DNA of 64,000 bases from Sipunculus nudus (taxonomy: Eukaryota; Annelida; Sipuncula; Golfingiida; Sipunculidae): contig CM049313.1 in NCBI GenBank assembly GCA_026874595.1, forward strand, positions 19,093,508 to 19,157,507, read 5' to 3'. Under the pieces are notes generated by a model. The model was not told the origin of the DNA, ran no database searches, and saw nothing but the letters and a program-made list of their open reading frames with translations. A program made the position numbers and the translations under genes. Position 1 is the stretch's first letter, and every line of letters begins with the position of its first letter. Below, one piece after another: positions 12,597-25,731 of this stretch.

Positions 12597-12668
12597 GAAC
12601 TCAAAGACATTGATTTGGAAGAAACTGAACAGAGCACATCAAAACTAGACGATCATCTGTGCCAATAA
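12597..12668 (+). CDS. Possible terminal coding segment or upstream ORF on the C15orf61 exon
   Basis: Directly after the acceptor-like TTTTTCTGATTTCAG, 23 codons are open (starting E-L-K-D-I-D-L-E-E-T-E-Q and ending D-D-H-L-C-Q) and close with TAA at 12666-12668. The stretch is acidic and polar, with ordinary codon use, and begins exactly at the splice site. It has no ATG of its own, so it would have to continue from an upstream exon that I cannot identify. The C15orf61 ATG follows 12 nt after the stop, in the same frame. It could be the 3' end of an upstream gene on a dicistronic message, a short upstream ORF, or plain 5' UTR. Not a recognised protein family. Confidence 0.3.
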   Translation, partial: ELKDIDLEETEQSTSKLDDHLCQ

Positions 12669-15404
<2,736 letters not shown>

Positions 15405-15532
15405 GAATTCCCACTCTGGTGTATGGTTTGGCATCGTGGATGCTTGTGCGCTTCCATGAAGATGTACAGACATCCAAAGGAATTGTGAGGATATATTTTC
15501 TAAACAAGGAGGAAAAGAATGCCAGATATTAA
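15405..15532 (+). CDS. C15orf61: C15orf61-like protein, exon 2 (C terminus)
   Basis: The acceptor TTTTGTTGCAG ends at 15404. The single base left by exon 1 joins GA to make a Gly codon, giving GIPTLVYGLASWMLVRFHED, then IYFLNKEEK and a stop TAA at 15530-15532. This matches the vertebrate tail (GIPTLLYGL.SWL...., YFLNKEDE). The 42-residue tail contains a hydrophobic stretch of about 15 residues that could be a single membrane-associated helix. A candidate poly(A) signal AATAAA follows at 15708-15713. Confidence 0.93.
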
Positions 15533-15707
15533 CAATTGATTATGATAAGAACATTCAATTTAATTTAATTCTTGCAAGGTAACATTTATTTTTTGAGGGC
15601 AGTACAGGTATGTTTCATCAGAACATCAGCAGATTGAAAATATTTGTTATTATGTGACAGCTGTTTTTTTTATGAAATGAACATCATGTGAAATCTGATG
15701 TGTTCTT

Positions 15708-15713
15708 AATAAA
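15708..15713 (+). terminator. Candidate poly(A) signal AATAAA after C15orf61-like gene
   Basis: Canonical hexamer 176 bases after the stop codon, in AT-rich DNA. This is the first AATAAA downstream. The cleavage site is not determined. Confidence 0.4.
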
Positions 15714-16467
15714 AAAATCACTATACAAGAGTTCTTATTTTCATTATATGAGAGCTGATACTATTTTACATGGATTGAATTGTTTAATATCCCTTTTGTA
15801 GAGAATTGTATATTTTACTTTTATATTACTTTTAAAAGTTCTCCACTATTTTAAGGCTTTACATTTTATTGGCATTATAAAATTTAAGAATTGTTTTTTT
15901 TTAATTTCTTTTGTTTTATGTAGACTGAATGCGTTCATCCTGTGTCACGTTTTTGAGACAAAGCTTTTTTTGCAGTTGACTCAACAGTTATTTCAAATAT
16001 TCTGTGTATACATGTTTTCTTTTCTGAATCACAAACATTTTTGCTGATGATAAATTTACCAAATCTTAAACATAAATGCAAATTATTTTTTCTTAAAAAA
16101 AAAAGGTCTTTATGATTTACCTTGTAAGAACAACAGCCAGTGAGGGTACACAGAAGTTTGTTTAAACCACCCCAGTAACATCACTTAAGTACAAGTTGAT
16201 GACATATTAATGCTGTCTAGTGCAAAGTGTCTCTATACTTTACTTTATGCAAATAGTTAAATAATAATATAACCATTGTTTGATAATTAGCGAATTTGTC
16301 ACAAATTCTTGAGAGCTTCTTTGAAAGTTTACATGACTGAATAGTGATTTACCAACTGTAAAACTTTATTATATAAGTCTGTTCTGCACATAAGTGTATT
16401 TTAATTTTGGCAATATTTTAATAACTTTGTGTGGAATTGTATCTGTTTTACGGGGACAGAACCAACA
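15714..16467 (+). other. Interval between the C15orf61-like and small membrane-protein genes
   Basis: AT-rich, non-coding. It may hold the 3' end of the first transcript and the 5' UTR or intron of the second. An acceptor-like TGTTTTACGGGGACAG lies at 16445-16460, just before AACCAACAATGG, suggesting that the next ORF starts on an internal exon whose 5' UTR exon is elsewhere. Confidence 0.35.
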
Positions 16468-16677
16468 ATGGCTTCACATGAGTATCGCCCAACTGGTCCA
16501 GTCGCCATCTTAATATTTGCTGTGGTTGGACTCGTGCTGATCGTTCTCTTTGCTGCTGCAGCACAGTTAGTTGCCAATATGTACCAGGCTGGGAAACAAC
16601 TGTTTTTTGGGTCTAACCATAGCAGTCAATCTGATTATAATAAACAGGGGCAGAGTCATGCAGTAAAAGAGGAATGA
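16468..16677 (+). CDS. Small single-pass membrane protein, 69 aa
   Basis: Complete ORF from ATG 16468 (good context, ACAATGG) to TGA at 16675-16677. The N-terminal MASHEYRPTGPV is short and polar. Residues about 13-35 are strongly hydrophobic (VAILIFAVVGLVLIVLFAAA then QLVANM), one transmembrane helix. The tail of about 30 residues is polar and rich in S, Q, N and K, ending AVKEE. I do not recognise a family. Size and layout resemble metazoan small integral membrane proteins (SMIM-type). An upstream in-frame extension exists (to 16429) but crosses the acceptor-like sequence, so I chose the internal ATG. It shares strand with the C15orf61-like gene 0.94 kb upstream. It could be a chance ORF, but the clean hydrophobic block, Kozak context and long 3' UTR-like tail favour a real gene. 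Confidence 0.6.
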   Translation: MASHEYRPTGPVAILIFAVVGLVLIVLFAAAAQLVANMYQAGKQLFFGSNHSSQSDYNKQGQSHAVKEE

Positions 16678-17127
16678 ATTCCCTCCAGTCAGCAACCATA
16701 ACCATGCTGTATGATTAAACTAGGAGGGCATGTATCTACCAAAGTTTATGCTCGACTGAATGTCTTAGATGGAAATGATCAGTTTAATACTTGTCCACTC
16801 TCTTAGAATAGTAAATTATATTGAAAACAACAAATTGTGACTGACATATCCTGAGTAAAAACAAAGATAGAATCAAAGTATAATTGATTTTTAAATAACT
16901 AACAATGGATTATATTTTTCAATATGTTTGATACTTGACATATCTTTTTTCACTCTTAAAACTGACAGAAAATGTATATGTGATATTAATGGTGCATAGT
17001 ACTTAATACCTACTGCCCCTTGCCTCTAATAGCATTGAACAGGTATAAATTATCTAACTGAACATGTAATATGAGTACTGAACTGAATATGTAACAGAAG
17101 GGGTGGATCCATGTTTTTGAAAAAAAA

Positions 17128-17287
17128 AAAAAGAATTGGGGGGGGGGGGGGGGTTGAACCAAGGAAGACTTATGAGGACACCCTTAAAAGGATCTCAGGT
17201 TTAGAAAAGGGGTGGGTTTAGGCAAAAAAAAAAAAAAAAAGTTTTGAATTGGTTGACAGCTGAAACATTGGGGGGGGGGGGGGGGGT
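17128..17287. repeat. Duplicated poly-A / poly-G cluster
   Basis: Two runs of about 17-18 G (near 17140-17157 and 17270-17286), each preceded by an A run, within 150 bases. Poly-G runs of similar length also occur at 31870, 31959, 32728 and 38441, and C runs at 20131, 32841, 33190, 40620 and 41611. Confidence 0.9.
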
Positions 17288-19259
17288 CTGCACCCTATTC
17301 TTGATCTGTTTCTGAATCAGTCTGTAGCCATGATTTCATTACCAGTGCAACATAGTACAATTAATGTATTATTTTTATGAGCCGATTCAAACATTCTGGA
17401 ATTGAAAAAATCTGTTAAAAATTTTCAAGCGCTGGGAAATTGAAAGCTGTTTAATCAGTATTTAAGTGACACCATCCTAATCATGTATATTTTTATAATT
17501 CAGACTAATGTAATTGTCTTTTGAAATTTTTATATCTTTTTCCTTGTAAAGTCTTTATACTGAAAAACTTTATTTGTCAGCTGGCTGGCAGTTATCATAA
17601 ATCTGGTAGAATTGATTTTATGTATATTGTAACCTCTGATAAACGTGTGTAAGGTCTTTTGTTTTTATGCAGAGGGAAAATTTTTCCAAATTGCAGAAAG
17701 CAGTTTGTGGTTTAATTTTTTGAAAGGGCAAATATAGCATGAATTTTACTGAGGAATATATTAATGCTCTCAAATCTTTGACAATTAAGCTGAATAATGG
17801 TAACTTAATGTTTTATATAAAATGCAGTTATCATAAATTGTAGATGACTATATAAATAAAGACAGGTGGTTGGACACCAATTATATGTTAAACTTAATTA
17901 TTTATGATACCTCTACCCATTACACTTGATGGGGATCAGTTTGCAAGAAATGGCCCTAAAAAGGATGCTATAATGAATTAGTGTTGTGTCTATCCAAAAG
18001 AGGGCAGCACTTTACTGTGTGCCAATTGTAAGCAGCTGAACAAGAGCATATAAATGAAAGTCGGAAGGAAACAACCCCCAACAATATTTATTAGACACGT
18101 GGCGATCTGTGTGACACTTAAGGGTCTATGCAAATACATTTTAATCAGTATGTAGTAATGTGTTATATGCTGTGTAACTTTTGTTTATAGATTAATATAC
18201 AAATTCTCACTGATGTTTAATTGCCCTTTATTTTATTTTTTTTTAAAATTTGATTGTTATTGAATGTGATCTTAGTAATGTTTGTAAAATAGTTTGTTAC
18301 ATTCCAGTTATTTGTGTCCAATTTAATCTTTGTAAGTGCCTTGTGTTCACTAAAATAGCATGTGTATGCATATGTTGTAAAAAAATATTGCATCAAAATG
18401 TGATATGTTGCATGTTCTTCCAAGTACATTAGTCCAGATATACTGTGTCATTTTCATATCTTATATCCTAAAATAGATGAAATAGTTATTAGCTCAGTTA
18501 TTTGCATGTTTTTTTTTGTTTTTTTTTTTTAAGACCAAGATGTGTCATGCACTTGTTGCCCTTTGTGCACTTGCAATATTTACAACTTATGTTTATGCAA
18601 TTAATTTGTTTAATTATTTGTTAACCTTGGTTTATTAATTTAACATGTTTTTTTTGCTCCACTTGTGATAACTCTTATCTTTTATACATACTTTACTAGT
18701 TTTTACTGTCTATTCTTTGTATATAATTTTGTCTGACAATCTAATGGAATGTATATAAAAGAATAATATTTTGCTATGAATGGCTCAAAATGTTCACAAT
18801 TACAAAGCTTGGGTCAATATAACCGCAATACAGAGTGTTCTCTTAGCTTAATTCTACCTGTTGCTTTTTTGCTTTGACATACATCATATGGTTTTCATTT
18901 TATACTGTGCATGTAAATTAGAAACAAAAACTATATAAATGTATGTGATATGTTTTGTGTTTGATGACTGATATTAAGGTCTAGCTGTAAGGCAGTATGA
19001 GTTAAAGTACATTAAATTCCTCTGATTTGTTTGTAACCATAACAAATATTAAAATTATGAGTTAATCATCACATTTATCTCACCTGTCCTATTTAAGCAT
19101 TTTTAAGGTATTTGTGTCATACTGACAGCAGAATTTTGTTTGTATGAATGTCAACAAAAAGAAACACATCAGTACATGACAGCTTTATAACACTTAGTTT
19201 GCTAAGATTTCTCAATGTCATGACATGGGTTTGTGAATCTGAAGTGATGTAACTGACAG

Positions 19260-19265
19260 AATAAA
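19260..19265 (+). terminator. Poly(A) signal AATAAA with downstream GT-rich element
   Basis: Hexamer followed within about 35 bases by a GT/T-rich tract. Best candidate 3' end for the transcript starting upstream of 16468. Confidence 0.45.
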
Positions 19266-19362
19266 GTCTTCCACATTTTGTAAACAACATTATTTATTGT
19301 TGTGTGTTCTGTACTAAGCCTGCATGAGAAGTATACTCAATTTCACCAGTCTTATGTCCCCC

Positions 19363-19880
19363 TGTTTTAAGCTCAGGTGACTATAAGTCATCTGAGCTAT
19401 AGTTATGATCCATTGTCCGTCATCTGTCCATCTGTCTGTCCATTAGACTGGCACTGTGTGAAACCATTCTACCTACACATCCAAAGTTCTACATACAGTT
19501 TAATATCCCTAAGTTCTTCATCCAAACCCAAAACTGAGTCACTGCGACTTTGTTCCTTCGAGAAATATTCCCATATATTATATTCATGTACATGCCAGAT
19601 ATGGGGTCTGTATTACGTAATTTTTCAAAGTAATATGGACCAGAACATTTGGTTACTTATTAAAAAATGCCCTAAAAATATTTTGACACTTAACATGGTA
19701 ACGGCTGAACCTAGAGACTTTTTTTCAAGGAAATAACTTTATTTAATCAAGATTTAATTGTATACCAGAAATTAGATCAGAATTTTGTAAATTTTGTGAG
19801 TTATTTGCTTAAATGTAAAATCAGTGCCTCAAATTTTGCCCAACTTTGAATATGATACACCCTTTTCATGTAAGCACTGT
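19363..19880 (-). repeat. Dispersed repeat, reverse-orientation copy of the 1-1640 family
   Basis: Begins AGCTCAGGTGACTATAAGTC then ATCTGAGCTATAG and CCATTGTCCGTC, the reverse complement of 1565-1612. It continues with TTGTTCCTTCGAGA and ends near the TTTTGCCCAACTTTG segment, matching the CAAAGTTGGGCAAAA start of the left copies. The frame at 19377-19736 is a by-product. Confidence 0.75.
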
Positions 19881-21507
19881 TGATTTAATTTTCACAGCAT
19901 ATACACCTGAGTAAAAAATCTGAAACTTGAAAATGAATGCTTATCAATGGGGCTTATTATTGAAATTTTGTTTGGAGGCTCTGTTGTATTCACTTGCATT
20001 GTCAGGCTCCAGGCAGCCCACTTCTGGTCACTGGAGGCCATGTAAGTATACAGCTGTGAGTACCTGATTAGTAATGCATCACTGGGGGAGCACCCTTGCA
20101 GTCACAGGTGTACAGTTATTCTCATCACCCCCCCCCCCCCCACACACACACACACACACATTTACAGCATTATACACCTGTAAAGCTTTTTCAACTCCAG
20201 TGTACAAAACTTTTGTTGAAAAAGTAATTCAAAGAGTAACCCAGAAGGTGGCACGTTATGATAATGTGGCATTTTTGAAAAAGTTAATTTCCTTTTAGAT
20301 AATTTTAACAAATTTATGATTAAAAATAAAAATAAAAATCCATCAGTTTGCATAATTTGATAACATATGAGCCAAATTAGTCCTTGCACTTGGGACGTCA
20401 GTTTGATTGCAATTGTATAAAATTTATGTAATTGAATTAAAAGTAGACTATTTTCCTAGGAGCACAGTTGATTTAACTTTCATATGCAGGAAAAAGTGAC
20501 ATGGTTGGTTTATAGGACAACATTTTGTGATCTGACCATGCGTTTTCTGAAGTGGAAAATGAAGTATGTGAGCAGCTTGTAAATGTAGGATCTATACTAT
20601 TGCCATAATCATTTGTTGGCTCTTTGACAAGTTGTTAACAGTTCAGCAGTTTACACATTCGTTCAGTCAGATCCTAATATTTTTATCATACCATTATTTT
20701 TCTCCAATCTATAAATTCGATTCAGTTGCAATACAACTAATATCCCCAGTGCATAAGTGCAAGGAATTGATGGGGTGGGTGAGTGGGTGGGTGGGGGGGG
20801 GGGGGTTACTTCATCTTTGCATATACATACAGGATAAGACATTTAATTCAACAATGCTTACAGTAAAAAAGTTGATTCATAATTATTGAGTAATACAAAA
20901 TGCAAATCCCCTATGCCACACGTTCAGTATATACGTATCATATATCAGTGAAACATTTTAGAGTTCAAAACTGACATAAAGATATTTTCCTGTACTCTTA
21001 TTAACAGTTTAATGACCAACTATTTGGGACAAATCATTTCAAGTTAATATATGATATATATTTCAATGATATAAGTACTTGAAATTCATTCAAACGCTTT
21101 AATGAATAACAAATAATCACAAGTTTGTAAATAAAGCCTCGCAGAAACATAATCACTAATTCTTAAATGAAATTGATGTAGCCTTCAATTAAAGCAATGC
21201 GTACCTGTGAGGATGTTGTAATTAAACACATAAGTCACAGATTGTCCAAACACTGGATTTCTCTTATTTGAAAATAATTTTAAACATACCCTGCCTACAT
21301 ATAACTCATGCAGTTAAGCGTTTTGAGTAGAGACCAAAGTACAAGGCGCTTGCTGCAATATCCTATATATCTCAGCGCTCTGTATTCGGTGTATTACTAT
21401 TGTCATGAGTGATAACAAGAGGTGGAATTATAGAAGTGACAAGATATTTATATACATTGTGAAATGAATAATACTCACCAAGTGAAGTTTTTTTCCATGT
21501 TGAGTGA
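19881..21507. other. Intergenic, only simple repeats recognised
   Basis: (C)n(CA)n at about 20130-20160 and a G run near 20793-20806. No exon or TE boundary could be recognised. Confidence 0.4.
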
Positions 21508-21516
21508 ATGCATATC

Positions 21517-22214
21517 TACGCTCCCGAGGCAGCGGAAATCTTGCGCTTCTAAAGAAGCAACTGATTTTCACGCTGCCAGCTGTGACCGTTTATGATATAT
21601 TTAGACACCAGGTGGCTGTTTGTTGTCCACTGAAATAAACGTGCGTACGATGTGACAAGCAGCCAATCAGATGCCAAAAAACAAACACTCAACAGGCATC
21701 CTGGTTCCGCCCATTGCCGCGCTTCAAGCGCCGTTTGATGAGTTTCCGGTCGAATTTAAATTGCTCCCTCTGCATTCTCGCATCATCGACCGATTCGATT
21801 ATGACATTATGACTGTGTTAGCGTAGCCATGTTTCTGTTGTCTGCAGAACTGAAACCAGCAAGCGAGGTGTGCACGCAGCCTTTGTTGTTACGTTTCGTT
21901 TGAATTACAGCTCACCGGCCGAGCATCCTATGTGCAAAGGCCCTAAGCAAACCACGTCAGGGGCAATTCTCTCTGCGATTGTGGCCTGTTTAGACGGTTA
22001 CGCTGGGGGAGGAGCTGTCACTCAAAAAGAAATGAATATGATTGGCTCCGTGTATTCCTCGCTTGGCTTTGTCTTCCAGCACAAAGTTTAATCTGATTGG
22101 ACAAAAATACAGTGCTCCCCTCTGGTGTTGCAAAGCAGGATACGAGGTCATAACAAACAGCGCCTTACGATATAGGAAGTAGCCCTATAGGTAAAGCGCT
22201 GTGTAAAGAGCGTA
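21517..22214. mobile_element. MULE-like non-autonomous element, copy 1, perfect 9-bp TSD ATGCATATC
   Basis: Ends are TACGCTC at left and GAGCGTA at right, a 7-bp perfect terminal inverted repeat. ATGCATATC flanks both sides exactly (21508-21516 and 22215-22223). A second copy at 47006-47706 is highly similar throughout and has its own distinct 9-bp duplication. Nine-bp duplications are the hallmark of Mutator-like elements; the very short TIR fits TIR-poor MULEs. The interior is less AT-rich than its surroundings, with several CCAAT/ATTGG boxes (AGCCAATCAG, GATTGGCTCC, CTGATTGGAC), and has no convincing transposase. The open frame at 21870-22091 is not recognised. Confidence 0.85.
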
Positions 22215-22223
22215 ATGCATATC

Positions 22224-22933
22224 ATAAATCATGTTTACATGAAAAAATAAGTAAGCACATATGTGTAATCTGCAGCGTTTTTTTTTTTTTAGTTACAATT
22301 TATTCTTTTCTATGCACTTCATGAAGAAATATACTTGTTTGAAGTTAGAGCGATCTTTTGATTTACATCAGCGAAAGGATGACTGCTCTTTTTGTATCCC
22401 CCTGCAGCGACGAAACGTCTTGTACCATTAACGGACGACTGTTTCGTCGCCTTCCCATATGTAGAAATAGGGTTTTTTTAACACGATACGATCGTATTTC
22501 CAGAAAAAAAAAAAACAGATTTATTATCAGTTTCACGGACAGAGTGACATTTAAACTTCTTCACTATGACAAAAGTATCTTTTTTTCGATACAGCAGCAA
22601 CACATATTGGCAACTGTAAGTGCATTTTATTTCAGTTTTGTGTATTTTGGTCTAAGACGACATAGGTCGAACTGTTCATAACCGCCATGACATTAGCAGT
22701 AATAACGTATACACATGTAGCGGCGACAATGCTTTGTGTACTACCCCCGTTTTATAAGGGTTATAGACATGTTTAAACTTTGAATTAATTAAATAAGCTT
22801 ATCATAGCAGAAAGTTGTCTAAAAAATGTGATACTAAAGATCCTGATCGGTTTTCTCCCTTTTATAGACGCAAATCGTACGTTTGCTTAGAATCCCACCC
22901 ATGTGCTAAGGGCCTACGTCGGTTGGTGACTTA
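22224..22933. other. Intergenic, nothing recognised
   Basis: Contains poly-T near 22277 and poly-A near 22505. The open frame at 22358-22681 has no recognisable motif or splice context. Confidence 0.35.
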
Positions 22934-24289
22934 TGCCCTTCTCACACTGGCGTGAAATGACGCGCGCCTAGTGGCGCTAACTTCAACGCCGGAATTCAAG
23001 GGGTTAACCTGGGTCATCGCCAGTAACCTCACTACTCTCCCGGTCTCCGCCAAGTTCTAAGAATGTTCAAAAATTTTTATTTTTAGCGCCTATAGGCGCA
23101 TGTCAACGTCAATCATTTTGTGTCATCGCCTATCATAGCAGGTCAACTCCTAAAAATTTTACTCGAAGCTGATGTCGACGGGTGACCCAGGGCTTGACCC
23201 AGAAGGTCCTGGGACGACGTTGGACTCGCGCCTTGCGCTTCCTGAAGCACCTCAGCATGACCGAAATAGCTAAATCCTCCAACGTGTCATCGTCCAACGT
23301 GTCCAAGGACTCCTCCCACCCAACGGGCAAAACAGATGACATCGAAGGCAATAGGAAACAGCCAAAAAGACAATTTGTAGTATGAGCGCCACACGCCGAC
23401 CTGAACCTAGACTGGTACCCCGCTCTATTATGGCACCGCTGCTCTAGGCCAATCATAGAGACGGGCGTACAACGCCATGTTTAGGACTGCCGGCAGATTG
23501 GTTCCAACTCCAGTATGATTTATATATGATTAAAATAAGCATTTCGTTTGCTCAGAGAAGTTGTCAAAAGTTGGCTGTACATTTCGTGTGACATTTATCA
23601 TTAGATTAATAGATATTGGTAATGAACCAATGCCACGTACAGTGGAATATCAAATATTCAGTATAACGTATCGTCTACACATCCATCAGTCGATTTTTGT
23701 GCAACAACTCATTTTTCAATATTTGGAAACTATAAATATCTAAAGAAAGTAATTTTATAAGAAATCTTCACGGATAACCAGCCAGGATCGCGTGAACGTC
23801 CATGACAATCGGTATGAGCGTGCAGACTGGGGTTGGAACCAGTCTACAGGTAGGTCAGGAGTTGCAACTGAGAGTACTTAAGATGGCGTTGTACGCCTGT
23901 CTCTATGCTTGGCTGAGGGCCATAATAGAGCAGGGTACCAGTCTAACCTGAACCCGCCCAGACGATCGCGCAAGCGCGAGCGCTATTATTAACCCCTGCC
24001 AGCTCCTATAAACGCGAGTCATAGCCTGTCATCTTATGGTATGCGTTGACAGGCGTTGGCTGGCGTTAAAAAACAACGCGAGTCAACGTGGATCAACGCC
24101 ATATTATGCGATGACTGGCGCAAAGTTTGGCTTTGAACCACGTTGACTCACGTAAATTAGCGCCAGTCATCCCCAACCAACGCCATCACTACTTTGCATG
24201 GCGTAAAAATAACGGCGCTAACTGTGAGATAACAGGCGTTGAAGTTAACGCCACTAGGCGCGCGTCATTTCACGCCAGTGAGAAGGGCA
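22934..24289. mobile_element. PIF/Harbinger-like foldback element with nested inverted repeats
   Basis: Terminal inverted repeats of about 55 bases: TGCCCTTCTCAC..TGGCGTGAAATG at left matches the reverse complement of the right end, CATTTCACGCCAGTGAGAAG then GGCA. TA lies directly outside both ends (TTA left, TAA right), so the duplication is TA or a degraded TWA. A second inverted pair lies inside (about 23405-23520 and 23826-23950, sharing CTCTATTATGG and GGCGTACAACGCCAT). The element is GC-rich compared with its surroundings and full of GGCGTT/AACGCC words. A transposase-like stub is encoded at 23136-23222 on the minus strand. The class call rests on that stub. Confidence 0.7.
23136..23222 (-). 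pseudogene. Harbinger transposase N-terminal stub
   Basis: The C-terminal 28 residues or so of a 107-codon minus-strand frame (23133-23456) read RRPRTFWVKPWVTRRHQL and then a short hydrophobic end. Harbinger-type transposases characteristically carry an R-rich, W-V-P-W-(L/I)-x-R-R segment near the N terminus before the DDE domain, and this fits that pattern. The rest of the transposase is absent. It may be a relic, or a captured 5' part kept in a deletion derivative. Confidence 0.5.
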
Positions 24290-24292
24290 TAA

Positions 24293-24822
24293 AAACTAAA
24301 ACTCGCACCTTTATTTAACATTTTTGTCTCCCTCGGTGGCTTCTCTTTAATGTGTGGCGAAGGAATTCCCTGCTGATTAATTCATCCATATAATTGCGTT
24401 GTTGACAACCAAAAGCCTATAACTGGGATGACTGGTGCGATGTTTCGAGCAAACGTTTAGCATTTCCGGGAAGGCATCGAGAATCGAACAAAGCAAATTA
24501 GCCTGTCCCGTTTCTGGTACACGTATCCTTCTGGTAAAATAAGGTGAAATAGGCTTCTATGAAATAAAGAATAAAAAGGAGTAAAATTGATGTCAATTCC
24601 CAAATTCCTATTTTCTTATCACAGACTAAATCAAGATGTGCTTCGCATACCACAATTGTATATATATATACTCAACGACGCACATAGTTCCCAAAGTCAG
24701 AAACATACATATGCGCACATCGCTATGCATGAAGGTAAGGACATTTTCAACATGTTGTGACACATGCTGGACATTTTCACACAAAAAATTGCAAAATGTC
24801 TCATTCTAGTTGTAACTGAACT
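24293..24822. other. Intergenic, nothing recognised
   Basis: No exon, RNA gene or repeat boundary seen; one short (TA)n near 24660. Confidence 0.4.
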
Positions 24823-24830
24823 ATTAAAAC

Positions 24831-25723
24831 TAATGGTGGGCCGATCATCGAGTTTTATAGAAAGTCAGTCGGTTTGCTGCCACTTTCAAGCGCTCGATTA
24901 CCAAAGGCAACTATCGATTACATCATAATAATGATTGTATTCTTTCCAGAATGCCTTAGTTAGAGGGAAAATTTATTCTTCAATTTTTACCACATTCTCC
25001 GCTTCATATGATGAGTCTGTGTTCCCAAATAACTTCCGTATGTAACTGAGTATGACACGGTATATAGATGCGAGAAAGGAGGACTTATTAAACTTATTAT
25101 TTGTGAACTCGCAGGGAGCTGCAGAATTAGCGGAGAGTTTTCTAACGAGGTGAACATTGCAAAATATGGGCGGGAAGGTGTTAAAATACTCCATAAATTC
25201 TCCAGGTCTATGCCAATTTTGCGATATTCTCTTAGAAATAATCTATTCAACCGAAGCCAAGTGCCGCTGTTTAGGCCGTCCTTAAAAAAAACATTGTCGG
25301 GGCTAACCCGGCCGGTCGAGTATTTGGATTTCAGCTGGAATTTTTTTTTGGACCAGTCTGCAAGTTTTTGTATGATCTGCCACAAGCGCACCTGGGCTCG
25401 TAAAATCTGCCTTCGTTTGCTAGAAAAACAGCCCCTCTATAGGCCTAACAATCTTAGACGCTCTTAATTTCCACAATGAAAGATATTACCCGTCGTTAAA
25501 TTTGATCCTTAAATTGGTCTGATTGTCTTTATATGTGGAAGGATCGTTACACTCGTGCACGAGAGGAGAATATCTGCCGGGGAAACGCAGGTACAGTTTG
25601 ACAGATAATTGCATATTTCTTTGATAATTGCATATATTTGTCTGAACCGATTAATAATCGATCATCAGTCGGTTTGCTCAAACCGATGATCGACTATGAA
25701 AAAGGAACCGACTCCCACCACTA
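24831..25723. mobile_element. Non-autonomous hAT element, 893 bp, perfect 8-bp TSD ATTAAAAC
   Basis: Left end TAATGGTGGGCCGATCATCG; right end, reverse-complemented, TAGTGGTGGGAGTCGG. ATTAAAAC flanks both exactly (24823-24830 and 25724-25731). TAGTGGTGGG-type ends plus an 8-bp duplication indicate hAT. The interior includes the repeat at 25271-25588 shared with the larger hAT element. Overlapping open frames at 24987-25467 are on both strands and match no transposase I know. Confidence 0.85.
25271..25588 (+). repeat. Dispersed repeat, second copy of the 7983-8325 family
   Basis: Starts TTAGGCCGTCCTTAAAA, then GGGGCTAACCCGGCCGGTCG, and ends GCCGGGGAAACGCAG. It is colinear with the minus strand of 8325-7983. 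It lies wholly inside a hAT-type element, as does the other copy, suggesting that the two hAT elements share an ancestral interior. Confidence 0.65.
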
Positions 25724-25731
25724 ATTAAAAC

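Larger units (their letters stand above)
16678..19285 (+). other. Probable long 3' UTR of the small membrane-protein gene
   Basis: AT-rich, no ORF or splice structure, many ATTTA and TTTGTA elements. AATAAA occurs at 17855-17860 and again at 19260-19265. The second is followed by a T/GT-rich stretch (TTATTGTTGTGTGTTCTG), a convincing cleavage/polyadenylation context. A dispersed repeat starts soon after (19363). Assignment as one UTR is inference; RNA data are needed to be sure. Confidence 0.4.

Noticed and set aside
24987-25467. Overlapping frames of 134 and 105 codons on both strands, with a CMICHKRTW segment that suggested a BED zinc finger
   Set aside because: The related copy at 7983-8325 has stops and no conserved frame there, so the zinc-finger look is probably chance.
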